A stretch of 64,000 bases of DNA. It comes from Shouchella sp047238345 (lineage in GTDB: Bacteria; Bacillota; Bacilli; Bacillales; Bacillaceae_D). Location: positions 682,001-746,000 of the forward strand of contig NZ_JBDFMQ010000001.1 in the NCBI RefSeq assembly GCF_047238345.1. Reading direction: 5' to 3'. Positions 8,214-16,036 of the stretch are shown here, one piece after another. The notes under the pieces were generated by a model, which was not told the origin of the DNA, did no database searches, and saw only the letters and a program-made list of their open reading frames with translations. A program made the translations under genes and the position numbers. Position 1 is the stretch's first letter; the number at the start of each line of letters is the position of its first letter.

Positions 8214-8346
8214 AAAAGTAACGAAAAAACTTATAACGATAGAAGATTTGCAAATGTGTTTAATAAAAGAATTTCATTTATCTTATTTACCAGTAAAAGA
8301 TAGCATTCGTTTATTAAGAGAAAATGGAATTGCATTATTCAAATAA
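8203..8346 (+). CDS. unrecognised 47-residue basic frame, possible second half of a frameshifted gene
   Basis: Starts at ATG 8203, inside the preceding frame and shifted by +1, with only a weak GGA upstream. It encodes MSGKKVTKKLITIEDLQ followed by a Leu-rich stretch (SYLPVKDSIRLLRENGIALF), and ends 10 bases before the start of the NIF3-like gene, whose RBS overlaps its stop codon. No family is recognised. Confidence 0.35.
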   Translation: MSGKKVTKKLITIEDLQMCLIKEFHLSYLPVKDSIRLLRENGIALFK

Positions 8347-8356
8347 GGAGATTCGT

Positions 8357-8680
8357 ATGGATATTAAACATGTGAAGGTGGAAGTATTGCTTCCAGAAGA
8401 GACAATCGTTCCTCTACGCGATGCGCTACATAGCAAGGGGTTTTTAAAAGTCGGAGATTATGATCATGTGGTTTCGTTTTCGTATGTTCATGGATATTAT
8501 CGTCCATTGGAGACGTCAAATCCTTTTAAAGGCGAGAGAGGAATCATTCAAACGGGGACAGAGTGTAAACTGACTTTTCGTTGTATGTTGGAAGAAGTAC
8601 GTGCTGTTCAAGCTATTATTGAACGTGTTCATCCATATGAAGAACCTGTTATGTATGTTATACCATTGCTGGAGATTTAA
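8357..8680 (+). CDS. stand-alone NIF3/YqfO middle-domain-like protein
   Basis: A 107-residue protein similar to the PII/CutA1-like insert domain of YqfO (NIF3 family). The signature is HPYEEPVMYVIPL at the C-terminus, matching the HPYEE..Y.V.PL end of that domain; VKVEVLLPEETIVPLRDALHSKG resembles its first strand and helix. It lacks the dinuclear-metal NIF3 halves. ATG 8357 has AAGGAG six bases upstream; a frame opening at 8324 is not needed. Function unknown; the fold probably binds a small ligand or metal. Confidence 0.7.
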   Translation: MDIKHVKVEVLLPEETIVPLRDALHSKGFLKVGDYDHVVSFSYVHGYYRPLETSNPFKGERGIIQTGTECKLTFRCMLEEVRAVQAIIERVHPYEEPVMYVIPLLEI

Positions 8681-8689
8681 ATGAAAAAG

Positions 8690-8718
8690 TTGACGAGCTT
8701 CTGTATGCATGATAAACT
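8690..8718 (+). promoter_or_regulatory. promoter of the Rrf2 regulator gene
   Basis: TTGACG (8690-8695) and TAAACT (8713-8718) with 17-base spacing. Confidence 0.5.
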
Positions 8719-8736
8719 GAATTAAAGATATAAAAG

Positions 8737-8755
8737 GTCTGTAATAACGTCTGTA
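8737..8755 (+). promoter_or_regulatory. candidate Rrf2 operator, copy 1
   Basis: GTCTGTAATAAC (8737-8748) is immediately followed by GTCTGTA (8749-8755). Its reverse complement GTTATTACAGAC occurs exactly at 9202-9213, in the promoter of the next gene. The site lies just after the expected transcription start of the Rrf2 gene, fitting autoregulation (inference). Confidence 0.6.
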
Positions 8756-8765
8756 GGTGATGAAC

Positions 8766-9185
8766 GTGAAATATTCAAAAGCGACAAACTATGCGCTGCA
8801 TACAATGGTCTTTTTAACTACGGTAGAAAAAGGGCGCTCAACAGGCGTGGACGTCTTAGCGAAAAAGCAAGATGTGTCACCAACGTATTTGTCTAAAATC
8901 TTAACGAAGCTTGTAAAAGCAGGGTTAGTGGATTCAACACCAGGGGCAAATGGTGGGTATAGCGTAGCGCAATATCGAAAAAATATCTCATTTTTAGATG
9001 TTATTCATGCGATTGAAGGCCAAACGGTGATGTTTCGCTGTTCATCTGAGCATGATGATGCGGAACAGAGTCATGATTGTCTAATTGAACAAGCGATGAC
9101 AAACGCAGAAGACCGGTTAAAAAAAGAGTTAAGTGAAACGTACATTGCAGAGATTGCTATGAAAATGACTGCTGTCAAAGAGTAG
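8766..9185 (+). CDS. Rrf2-family transcriptional regulator
   Basis: A 139-residue winged-helix protein. The Rrf2 start MKYSKATNYALHTMVFL, the recognition region VSPTYLSKILTKLVKAGLVDSTPGANGGY and FLDVIHAIEG are all present. It has only two cysteines (FRC...HDC), not the three-Cys iron-sulfur loop of IscR/NsrR, so thiol redox sensing as in YwnA/CymR-like relatives is more likely. GTG 8766 is chosen since AGGTGA lies five bases upstream; GTG 8757 and ATG 8760 lack an RBS. It precedes a CxxC flavoprotein whose promoter holds the same 12-bp sequence. Confidence 0.85.
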   Translation: MKYSKATNYALHTMVFLTTVEKGRSTGVDVLAKKQDVSPTYLSKILTKLVKAGLVDSTPGANGGYSVAQYRKNISFLDVIHAIEGQTVMFRCSSEHDDAEQSHDCLIEQAMTNAEDRLKKELSETYIAEIAMKMTAVKE

Positions 9186-9199
9186 TGATTCTCTTTTTA

Positions 9200-9229
9200 T
9201 TGTTATTACAGACATAATGAATCTATAAT
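9200..9229 (+). promoter_or_regulatory. promoter plus candidate Rrf2 operator, copy 2
   Basis: TTGTTA (9200-9205) and a perfect TATAAT (9224-9229) are 18 bases apart. GTTATTACAGAC (9202-9213) overlaps the -35 and spacer and is the exact reverse complement of the sequence in front of the Rrf2 gene, so the regulator would block this promoter. Confidence 0.6.
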
Positions 9230-9248
9230 ATCTAAAAAGGGTGATGAC

Positions 9249-10142
9249 ATGATAGATGCAGTGATTATTGGTGGAGGGCCTGCAGGATTAAGCGCAGCCC
9301 TCGTATTGGGAAGAGCCAAGCGAGAGGTCGTTTTGTTTGATGAAGATCAACCAAGAAACCAAGTGACGGCACACTCTCACGGTTTTATCACACAAGATGG
9401 AGTGAGCCCGGCAACGTTTAAAGAAACCGCATTGGGAGATCTTAAGAAATATCCGCGTATTCAGGTTGAAAACCAGCGAGTAACAAGCGTTAAGAAAGGA
9501 GGCTCATTTTTTATCGTTGAAGCAGAAGGGAAAACGGTAAAAGCACGTAAAGTTTTACTTGCGACTGGTTTGACTGACGGTCTACCTGATGTTAAAGACG
9601 TTCATTCATTTTATGGGAAAAGTCTATTTCCTTGTCCATTTTGTGATGGTTGGGAACTTCGTGATCAACCATTGCTTGTACTTGCAGAGAGTGATCATGC
9701 ATATATGTTCACGAAAATAATTTCGAACTGGAGTAAAGATTTAGTGCTCGCTACAAACGGCAAGAACCTTTTAACAGCTGAACAAGAGAAAGAACTTACA
9801 TCGAGAGGGATTCGAGTAATGGATGAAAAAATCGATTCTCTGATTGGTGAAAAAGGCAAATTGAAGAGCATCCGTTTTGAAACTGGTGTTGAATTGGAGC
9901 GTGTTGGAGGATTTGTTACCAGTCAATTGCAGCAAGCTTCTTCGTTAGCTGATCAGATTGGCTGTAAAAAAAATGAGCAAGGTGGATATGAAGTCGATGA
10001 GTCTAGTCAGTCTAGTGTTGAAGGGGTCTATGTAGCCGGTGATATGACCATGAATCAAGCACAGCAGATTGTCCTAGCTGCTGCGAATGGGAGTATGGCT
10101 GCAAGTCGAATGGTTGCAGCACTTGCATTTGAAGATTTTTAA
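9249..10142 (+). CDS. thioredoxin-reductase-like FAD/NAD(P) oxidoreductase
   Basis: A 297-residue flavoprotein with an N-terminal FAD dinucleotide motif (VIIGGGPAGLSAALVLGR, residues 5-22), a redox CPFC pair (in LFPCPFCDGWELR, near residue 132) and a C-terminal FAD motif (VEGVYVAGDMTMNQAQQIVLAAANGS). The second nucleotide motif is degenerate (VLAESDHAYM), unlike true TrxB's GxGxxA, so the NADPH site may differ. Proteins of this kind occur beside Rrf2 regulators in Bacillus and probably handle thiol or disulfide stress. The partner substrate is unknown. Confidence 0.85.
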   Translation: MIDAVIIGGGPAGLSAALVLGRAKREVVLFDEDQPRNQVTAHSHGFITQDGVSPATFKETALGDLKKYPRIQVENQRVTSVKKGGSFFIVEAEGKTVKARKVLLATGLTDGLPDVKDVHSFYGKSLFPCPFCDGWELRDQPLLVLAESDHAYMFTKIISNWSKDLVLATNGKNLLTAEQEKELTSRGIRVMDEKIDSLIGEKGKLKSIRFETGVELERVGGFVTSQLQQASSLADQIGCKKNEQGGYEVDESSQSSVEGVYVAGDMTMNQAQQIVLAAANGSMAASRMVAALAFEDF

Positions 10143-10147
10143 ACGAG

Positions 10148-10180
10148 ACCCCCCGTTATGTAACGACGGGGTATTGTTTG
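10148..10180 (+). terminator. terminator after the oxidoreductase gene
   Basis: ACCCCCCGTTA / TAACGACGGGGT stem with one bulge (10148-10172), followed by a T-rich stretch. Confidence 0.7.
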
Positions 10181-10215
10181 ATTTTAGATTATTGCCACTT
10201 TTTACAGGGCAATTC

Positions 10216-10533
10216 TCATAAAAATGTGCGCGTTAGGACTCCGATCAGTACGCCAATCACTACTGAGAGAAGAAACCGTTTTGAGAAATAAAAAATAAGT
10301 CCTGTACATAAACAAACGAGTAAAGTTGGGTAAGAGATCAGAGTAGATGAGGTCTTTTCAATTGTCAACACTTGTTTCACCAATAATGTTGTGAGAATGG
10401 CAACGGGTACATACTGAAAATAAAGTTCCGCTGTACGGTTTAGTTTAATGGTACCTAACAAGTTCAATCCAATAAAACGAATGGAAAACACAATAATGGC
10501 TAGTAGGCCAATTAATAACCACTGATCAGTCAT
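10216..10533 (-). CDS. azlD: AzlD-type branched-chain amino acid exporter subunit
   Basis: A 105-residue membrane protein with four hydrophobic helices and the AzlD features IRFIGLNLLG, FQYVPVAILTTLLVKQVL and a C-terminal glycine-rich helix (VVIGVLIGVLTR). With AzlC it forms a branched-chain amino acid export pair. ATG 10533 follows AAAGG by nine bases and overlaps the azlC stop by 8 bases (ATGACTGA), a sign of translational coupling. Confidence 0.88.
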   Translation of the reverse strand: MTDQWLLIGLLAIIVFSIRFIGLNLLGTIKLNRTAELYFQYVPVAILTTLLVKQVLTIEKTSSTLISYPTLLVCLCTGLIFYFSKRFLLSVVIGVLIGVLTRTFL

Positions 10534-11215
10534 CGTGTACAACCTTTCTTTTGATTTGAATACCTACAAGTGGTGCAATTAAAGCGGAAATGATAATGGT
10601 TATGCTGTTTGCTGGAGTAAGCCATTCTAGAGATAATGTAATGATGATAGCTACTGCTACCGTAACCCACGCTGCAATATGCGTTAACGCAGGCATAAGC
10701 AAAGCAGTAAAAGCAGCAGGAAAGGCAAGATCTAAGCCAAATTTCAAAGGATCTATTTGATCCCCTACCCACACACCTAAAAAAGAAGAGATTACCCAAG
10801 CAATATAAAACAACAGCGTCACAGTAAAGAAATAAGGAAGGTCGGTCCCTTTAGTAGCAAACCGGGCCTTCGCAAGAAAATAAGGTTCATCGGAAACACC
10901 GAAAACACTAAGAAAACGCCATTTTTTACTTATGCCTCCAAGGTCTTTGGATAAATCCATTCCATACAAAAAGTCACGTAAATTTAAGAGGAAAGCAGCG
11001 AATAAGATAGCTGGAACAGTTGCGCCCGCTGCATACATCGCTACGGCAACGAGCTGAACGGAACCAGCAAATAAAAGAAGCGACATCACGGTAGCGACTA
11101 TAATCGAGAAATCGGCTTGATTGGCAAGGATTCCGTAAGAAACACCATATGATGCGATTGCGATGGCAACAGGTAAACCATCAGCTAGCCCATCTTTTAA
11201 TGAACGATTACCCAT
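10526..11215 (-). CDS. azlC: AzlC-type branched-chain amino acid exporter subunit
   Basis: A 229-residue multi-pass protein. The family marks GLADGLPVAIAIASYGVSYGILA, LLLFAGSVQLVAVAM, NLRDFLYGMDLS and FGVSDEPYFLAKAR are all present. It is the large subunit of the AzlCD exporter for branched-chain amino acids and analogues. GAGGAG precedes ATG 11215. The divergent XRE/cupin regulator 306 bases away is the usual neighbour for such pairs and probably controls it. Confidence 0.9.
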   Translation of the reverse strand: MGNRSLKDGLADGLPVAIAIASYGVSYGILANQADFSIIVATVMSLLLFAGSVQLVAVAMYAAGATVPAILFAAFLLNLRDFLYGMDLSKDLGGISKKWRFLSVFGVSDEPYFLAKARFATKGTDLPYFFTVTLLFYIAWVISSFLGVWVGDQIDPLKFGLDLAFPAAFTALLMPALTHIAAWVTVAVAIIITLSLEWLTPANSITIIISALIAPLVGIQIKRKVVHDD

Positions 11216-11233
11216 GACTTCTCCTCTCGATGT

Positions 11234-11263
11234 ATTGTATACTAAACAAAATGTATATTTAAA
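11234..11263. promoter_or_regulatory. AT-rich motif upstream of azlC, shared with the regulator gene
   Basis: ATTGTATA-(CT)-AAAC-AAA-ATGTATATT lies just before azlC. A similar arrangement, ATTGTATA...TAAAC-TTT-ATGTAAATT, lies at 11473-11506 before the XRE gene, in the same orientation. A binding site for the XRE regulator is a reasonable inference; AT-richness makes chance similarity possible. Confidence 0.35.
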
Positions 11264-11320
11264 TTTACTTTATTGAATGATAACAGCAACATTGTTTGTA
11301 ATAGTTGTCTTATTAAATGG

Positions 11321-11420
11321 AAATGGCGACGACTCCTATGGGAACAGCACGTGACCGAAGACAATGGAGCGGTTTTTGCGGAATGGCTGAGGCCGTGCCC
11401 AAGGAAAGCGTTCGCCATTT
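11321..11420. repeat. 100-bp structured interspersed repeat element
   Basis: Bounded by a 9-bp perfect inverted repeat AAATGGCGA (11321-11329) / TCGCCATTT (11412-11420). Inside are GCGACGACTCCTATGGGA near the left end and CCCAAGGAAAGCG near the right. This matches from memory the abundant Bacillaceae intergenic element whose copies begin CGACTCCTG(C/T)GGGA and end GGAAAGCG. It carries no RBS-led gene; a 62-codon frame running through it is incidental. Only one copy is in this window, so repetition is not shown here. Confidence 0.6.
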
Positions 11421-11472
11421 AAATTGTTTGTCCGTTATTTTCCTATCAAGCTTGAAAGAAGAAATTGATTCT

Positions 11473-11506
11473 ATTGTATATTATAATAAACTTTATGTAA
11501 ATTAAA
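11473..11506. promoter_or_regulatory. AT-rich motif upstream of the XRE/cupin gene
   Basis: Second copy of the shared motif described at 11234-11263; it contains a TATAAT box (11482-11487) for the regulator gene. Confidence 0.35.
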
Positions 11507-11521
11507 ATAGTTGAGGTGAGT

Positions 11522-12073
11522 ATGATCGAAGGAAATGTTACTCGACAAATTGGTGAACGAGTTCGGACATTACGTCATGGAAAAGGTTATAGTCTTGAAG
11601 GTTTTGCAGAATCTATTGATATAAGTAAGCTGACGTTACTAAAAATAGAGAAAGGTGAAGGAAATCCGACACTGTCCGTCATCTGGAAGATCGCAAATGG
11701 TCTTTCGGTTCCTGTTTCCTCACTCTTAATGGTTGAAGAAGATGTTGAAGTAGTGAGAAAGCAGCAATCAATCGAATTGGCTAGTCAAGATAAGAGCTTT
11801 GTAGTGGAACCTCTTTTCCAAAAAAAACATTATGAACTATATCGAGGTTATTTGCAGCCGGGTGCTGTCTATCAATCTGAGGCACATGCTCAAGGTGTAA
11901 GTGAGTTTATCACGGTCATGGAAAATCAATTGGTTGTGCATCTAGAAGGGGAAAAGTATCATTTGGCACAACATGATGCCATTCGTTTCCGTGGGAATCA
12001 ACCACATGCTTATGAGAACCCTTCAACCGAAATAACAGCAATTCATTTTGTTATCTCCTACGAAGGTTTGTAG
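11522..12073 (+). CDS. XRE-family regulator with C-terminal cupin domain
   Basis: A 183-residue protein: an XRE helix-turn-helix at residues ~8-62 (IGERVRTLRHGKGYSLEGFAE...LTLLKIEKGEGNPTLSVIWKIANGLSVPVSSL) and a small cupin barrel (residues ~100-180) with the conserved GVSEFITVMENQLVVHLEGEKYHLAQHDAIRFRGNQPHAYEN. Such regulators often sense an amino acid or its derivative through the cupin. It is divergent from azlCD, its likely target. ATG 11522 lies a few bases after GAGGTGAG; GTG 11516 has no RBS. Confidence 0.85.
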   Translation: MIEGNVTRQIGERVRTLRHGKGYSLEGFAESIDISKLTLLKIEKGEGNPTLSVIWKIANGLSVPVSSLLMVEEDVEVVRKQQSIELASQDKSFVVEPLFQKKHYELYRGYLQPGAVYQSEAHAQGVSEFITVMENQLVVHLEGEKYHLAQHDAIRFRGNQPHAYENPSTEITAIHFVISYEGL

Positions 12074-12188
12074 TGTAAACGATTTCATTGCGACATTTCT
12101 ATTTAAAAAACAGGGGAACGAAGAAAACTGTCGAATCGTTATGTTAGGTAGGAATGAGAGTATTTAGAGACAGAGAGGATTTTCAAAG

Positions 12189-12764
12189 ATGATAAATGCG
12201 TTAGCCGTTTTTTGTGGATCGAGTAGTGGAATAAACCCCATTTATATTGAGGAATCGAAGCGTCTGGGAGAATTACTCGCTGACCAGAAGCGAACACTTG
12301 TGTACGGTGGTGCGCAAGTAGGATGTATGGGCGCTATCGCCGATCAAGTGTTAGAGAAAGGCGGTCATGTCTTAGGAGTCATTCCGAAAAGATTAAAGCG
12401 AGTTGAAGTGGCGCACAACCATTTAGACGAGCTCTATGTTGTTGATACTATGCACGAACGTAAAGCAAAAATGGCGGAACTGGCAGATGCGTTTGTGGCG
12501 TTGCCAGGAGGTGCAGGAACCTTAGAGGAATGGTTTGAGGTGTTTACTTGGGCACAACTTGGTTATCATCAGAAACCTTGTGCTATTTTAAATGTAAATG
12601 GCTTTTATGATCCACTTTTGTCGATGATTGATCATACGATTGAGCAAGGGTTTATGAATCCTGCCTATAAAAAGATGATTCTTTTTGCCTCAAGCCCTGA
12701 AGATCTGTTGCAACAATTAGATGACTATCAGCCGACCTATCTATCAAAGTGGAGCGAATCGTGA
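12189..12764 (+). CDS. yvdD: LOG-family nucleoside 5'-monophosphate phosphoribohydrolase-like protein
   Basis: A 191-residue Rossmann-fold protein with the LOG signature PGGAGTLEEWFEVFTW (residues ~102-117), an N-terminal FCGSSSG and VYGGAQVGCMGAIADQVLEKGG. Members cleave cytokinin-riboside or purine monophosphates into base and ribose 5-phosphate. AGAGGA precedes the ATG. Its stop overlaps the start of the alpha/beta hydrolase gene (GTGA). Confidence 0.88.
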   Translation: MINALAVFCGSSSGINPIYIEESKRLGELLADQKRTLVYGGAQVGCMGAIADQVLEKGGHVLGVIPKRLKRVEVAHNHLDELYVVDTMHERKAKMAELADAFVALPGGAGTLEEWFEVFTWAQLGYHQKPCAILNVNGFYDPLLSMIDHTIEQGFMNPAYKKMILFASSPEDLLQQLDDYQPTYLSKWSES

Positions 12765-13534
12765 GCACAAGGCTCTCGTTTCAAGAAACAGGTAATAGGG
12801 ACAGCCCCCTCCTCTTCTTTATTCATGGTGGAGGGGTGAGTCGATGGATGTGGCAAAAGCAAGTTGATTACTTTACTGCGTATCACTGCGTTGCTGTGGA
12901 TTTGCCTGAACATGGGAAGAGTCGAGAGGTTGGAAACTTTTCAATTGGGGAGAGTGCAAAGCAGTGCCTTGCATTAATAGAGGAAAAAGCAGCTAATAAA
13001 ACTGTTCATCTTATTGGGTTCTCTCTTGGAGCACAAGTTGCGATTGAAGTGTTAAGTCAGGATTCTAATCGAATCACTTCTGCAATGATTAACAGTGCCC
13101 TTGTGAGTCCGTCATCATTATTAAATCGGAGTGTAGCCTATACTGCTCAACTCGCGCTCCCTCTGGCAAAATGGGAAAGGTTCGCTAAAGCGCAAGCAAA
13201 GGTGTTGTACATACCGGAAGACCAATTTTTACTTTATTATTGCGAATCGAAACAGATGCGAGCTCAGACATTTGCGCGTGTGATGAAGGAGAATTTGTCT
13301 TTTTCCATTCCACCTTCCTTTCGCGACGTATCGACGAGAATGCTTGTAACCGTTGGTGAAAAAGAATCTCGTCTCATGCGTAAATCATTACTCGAATTAA
13401 CCTATGCAAATGAACAATGTCAGAACCTTACGATAAAAGGGTATGGTCACGGTTATAGTCTCGCTAATCCAGCGGCTTTTAATTCACTTCTTCAACGTTG
13501 GATTGAAAAAGAAGAATGGTGGGATGACAATTGA
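12761..13534 (+). CDS. alpha/beta hydrolase
   Basis: A 257-residue hydrolase. The oxyanion region is FFIHGGGVSRWMWQ, the nucleophile elbow is GFSLGAQ (Ser near residue 92) and the C-terminal His lies in GYGHGYSLANP. GTG 12761 overlaps the yvdD stop in GTGA and has GGAG seven bases upstream; the longer frame from 12749 is less likely. Its own stop overlaps the next start (TTGA). No substrate can be assigned. Confidence 0.82.
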   Translation: MSTRLSFQETGNRDSPLLFFIHGGGVSRWMWQKQVDYFTAYHCVAVDLPEHGKSREVGNFSIGESAKQCLALIEEKAANKTVHLIGFSLGAQVAIEVLSQDSNRITSAMINSALVSPSSLLNRSVAYTAQLALPLAKWERFAKAQAKVLYIPEDQFLLYYCESKQMRAQTFARVMKENLSFSIPPSFRDVSTRMLVTVGEKESRLMRKSLLELTYANEQCQNLTIKGYGHGYSLANPAAFNSLLQRWIEKEEWWDDN

Positions 13535-14268
13535 TACACATCATCGCAACAGAAACAGATGTTCAGTGGAAGAAACAAAAGAAAATGAAAGAACAGCTTG
13601 AGGATGAATTTAACCATTTTTGTGAGAAAGTAAACGATGCATTTTGTATTGTTGAAAAACCGAATACAATAATTTGGACGCCTGCGGAACATGTCATGAA
13701 TACATTTTCGACAGTGCCAGTTCCAGCTTTCACGAGAAAAAATCAAATCTATCTTACTGGGGATCTGTCAGAGTGGTCAACTTATTTTCTTCACCTTTTA
13801 ACAAAACCCCCTCAAACGAATGTAAAACAGTATTTTGAAACTTTTAATCAGAAAAATTTGTTAACGATTATAGGCCACGAATGGATGCATCACTCGAATT
13901 TATTTGTTGATGATTTTGACGAAGGAAGAGAAGATGAGATTTGGTTTGAAGAAGGAATGTGTGATTATATCGCGCGAAGATGGCTATTGACGAAAACCGA
14001 GTTTGAAGAAATTGTAAATGTTGAACAAGCACTCGTGCATCAATATGCAGAAGCGTTTTCATCTTTTACACTTGATCAATTTGGCCAGCAGACGTATGAA
14101 GAGTCTACGACGAAAATTATGTACGCATATTGGAAGAGTTTTTTAGCTGTCAAAGACATTGTGGAATCAGGTGATTATCTTCATGTGCTTGATGTATTTA
14201 ACTGCTATCAAGACTGGCATAAACAAGGAAGAGAAGGAAAACTCTACGATTACTTAATGGCAAAATAA
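13531..14268 (+). CDS. HEXXH-motif zinc metalloprotease-like protein
   Basis: A 245-residue soluble protein with TIIGHEWMHHSNL (HEXXH, near residue 115) followed about 25 residues later by IWFEEGMCDYIARRW, the glutamate helix of gluzincin-type peptidases. There is no signal peptide, so it acts inside the cell if active. It begins at TTG in the TTGA overlap with the hydrolase gene; the RBS is weak, so coupling or a start at an internal ATG (13585) is possible. The three-gene overlap with a LOG protein and a hydrolase suggests one pathway, of unknown nature. Confidence 0.65.
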   Translation: MIHIIATETDVQWKKQKKMKEQLEDEFNHFCEKVNDAFCIVEKPNTIIWTPAEHVMNTFSTVPVPAFTRKNQIYLTGDLSEWSTYFLHLLTKPPQTNVKQYFETFNQKNLLTIIGHEWMHHSNLFVDDFDEGREDEIWFEEGMCDYIARRWLLTKTEFEEIVNVEQALVHQYAEAFSSFTLDQFGQQTYEESTTKIMYAYWKSFLAVKDIVESGDYLHVLDVFNCYQDWHKQGREGKLYDYLMAK

Positions 14269-14273
14269 AGAAA

Positions 14274-14304
14274 AGCACATCCTCTTTGTAAATGAGGATG
14301 TGCT
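14274..14304. terminator. terminator between convergent genes
   Basis: Perfect 11-bp stem AGCACATCCTC / GAGGATGTGCT. A T-rich tail follows on the minus strand (TTTTCTTTATTTT), so it mainly ends the aldehyde dehydrogenase transcript. Confidence 0.7.
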
Positions 14305-14313
14305 GCTATTGGA

Positions 14314-15765
14314 TTAGAAAGGGAACTGTCTTCGTCCGCTTTGCACTCCAACCCATTGGAAGGTAGTGAATTTATCGAGGGCCCATTCACCACCGAAACG
14401 ACTAAGTCCAGAGGCTTTTTCGCCACCGAAAGCAACATGTGCTTCATCATTAACAGATTGATCATTTACATGAATCATACCGGTGTTAATTTTTCTGGCG
14501 ACGTCCATACCGCGAAAGCGATCGGTTGTGAAAACGGAACCACTCAGACCGTATGGCGTATCGTTAGCAATATCAATGGCCTCTTGTTCAGACTTCACTT
14601 TAATAATTGGCGCGACAGGACCGAAAAGCTCGGTTTTCGCAACGGTCATATTCGCGTTGACATTCGTTAGAACCGTTGGCGCAAAAACAGCACCTGTTGC
14701 AGATCCTCCAGTCTTGACAGTAGCGCCTTCTTTAATGGCTGTATCGATTTGTTCTGTTAGGTGATTTAGTTGATCTTGATTAATGATAGGTCCAACAATG
14801 ACGTTTTTATCTGCAGGATCTCCTGTTGGCAATTCGTTGGTGCGTTTAACAAATTGTTCAACAAACTCATCATGAACGTGCTCATGAACAATAATGCGAT
14901 TTAGCGACATGCAAATTTGCCCTTGATGTAGAAATTTACCGAAAATCGCGGCATTCACCGCAGCCTCCACATCTGCATCTTCTAGCACGAGCATAGCGTT
15001 ATTTCCACCTAACTCTAACGTCGTTTCTTTTAAGTGTTTACCAGCAAACTCTGCGATGTGACGACCTACTTCTGTTGAACCAGTAAATGAAATCAGCTTT
15101 GGAACCGGATGCTCGACAAACGCATCACCAATTTCTGATCCTCGTCCCACTACAACGTTTAAGACACCAGCTGGGAAGCCAGCTTTCTCAAAGAGATAAC
15201 CGAAAAGTAATCCTGCACTAACAGGCGTATCTGAAGCGGGTTTCAGTACAGCTGTATTTCCAGTTGCAAGGGCTGGTGCAATCGAACGCATCGCTAAATG
15301 GAACGGGAAATTCCATGGACCAATAATGCCAACAACACCTTTAGCTTTACGATAGACGTAGTTTTCTTTACTTTCATTTTCAGAAGGTAAAATTTGTCCG
15401 TTCATCCGAGTCGGATAGGTCATTGATTCTTCAATAACAAGCCGTGCTGAATCAAGTTCTGCCTGAGCTTTAGCCACTGTGCTACCTGATTCTTTTACAA
15501 GCCAATCAATAATCATTTCTTTTTCATCTTTTAACACATGAAGCAATTTATGAAATCGATTACGTCGCTTCGACGGAGCTGAATTAGCCCATTGAGGTTG
15601 CGCTTGAAGTGCCGCTTGATAAGCATCATCTAGATCTTCTTCATTTGCAGATTGAATAATTTGAATCGTATCTTCTGTATATGGGTTTTTATTTTCAATT
15701 GTTTTATCACTACGGCCTGTCAGCCATTCACCGTTAATATATTGTTTATCTTGTGGAAATGTCAT
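14314..15765 (-). CDS. aldehyde dehydrogenase (vanillin/benzaldehyde dehydrogenase-like)
   Basis: A 483-residue NAD(P)-dependent aldehyde dehydrogenase. Visible marks are QYINGEWL and ENKNPYT at the N-terminus, IGPWNFPFHLAMRSIAPALATGNTAVLKPAS, FTGSTEVGRHIAE, the general-base Glu in LELGGNN and the catalytic Cys in HQGQICMSLNR. The PWNFP-HLAMRSIAPA form and size fit the YfmT/aromatic-aldehyde branch of Bacillus, but the substrate is inferred. AGGAGG lies ten bases before ATG 15765; the longer frame to 15858 lacks support. Confidence 0.88.
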   Translation of the reverse strand: MTFPQDKQYINGEWLTGRSDKTIENKNPYTEDTIQIIQSANEEDLDDAYQAALQAQPQWANSAPSKRRNRFHKLLHVLKDEKEMIIDWLVKESGSTVAKAQAELDSARLVIEESMTYPTRMNGQILPSENESKENYVYRKAKGVVGIIGPWNFPFHLAMRSIAPALATGNTAVLKPASDTPVSAGLLFGYLFEKAGFPAGVLNVVVGRGSEIGDAFVEHPVPKLISFTGSTEVGRHIAEFAGKHLKETTLELGGNNAMLVLEDADVEAAVNAAIFGKFLHQGQICMSLNRIIVHEHVHDEFVEQFVKRTNELPTGDPADKNVIVGPIINQDQLNHLTEQIDTAIKEGATVKTGGSATGAVFAPTVLTNVNANMTVAKTELFGPVAPIIKVKSEQEAIDIANDTPYGLSGSVFTTDRFRGMDVARKINTGMIHVNDQSVNDEAHVAFGGEKASGLSRFGGEWALDKFTTFQWVGVQSGRRQFPF

Positions 15766-15977
15766 AAAACCTTGTCCTCCTCTTAATATCGTACTACACA
15801 TATTCCCAATGAAAGAAGGAATCAAACTGGGAGAGAATTTCGTCTTAAAACGTGACAAGAAAGAAGCTAAAACACAATTTTAGCTAATTGTAAATGAGTT
15901 TGAATGATTTTTTACTGGGAAATGGAAGGATATTTATTTAATTTAATCGAATAAAGGGAGAAGTGAATGGTTATTCA

Positions 15978-16004
15978 TTAAACCGATGACGTTTTGCGGT
16001 TTAA
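15978..16004. promoter_or_regulatory. inverted repeat before the AimR-like gene
   Basis: TTAAACCG / CGGTTTAA, an 8-bp perfect inverted repeat with an 11-base spacer, 32 bases before the start codon. Possible operator; the rest of 15766-16036 holds no gene that I can see. Confidence 0.35.
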
Positions 16005-16036
16005 AATTACATTAAACAGGGTGGATTTATTGACTT

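Noticed and set aside
11317..11505. 62-codon frame running through the 100-bp repeat element
   Set aside because: No RBS; composition follows the palindromic element rather than a protein.
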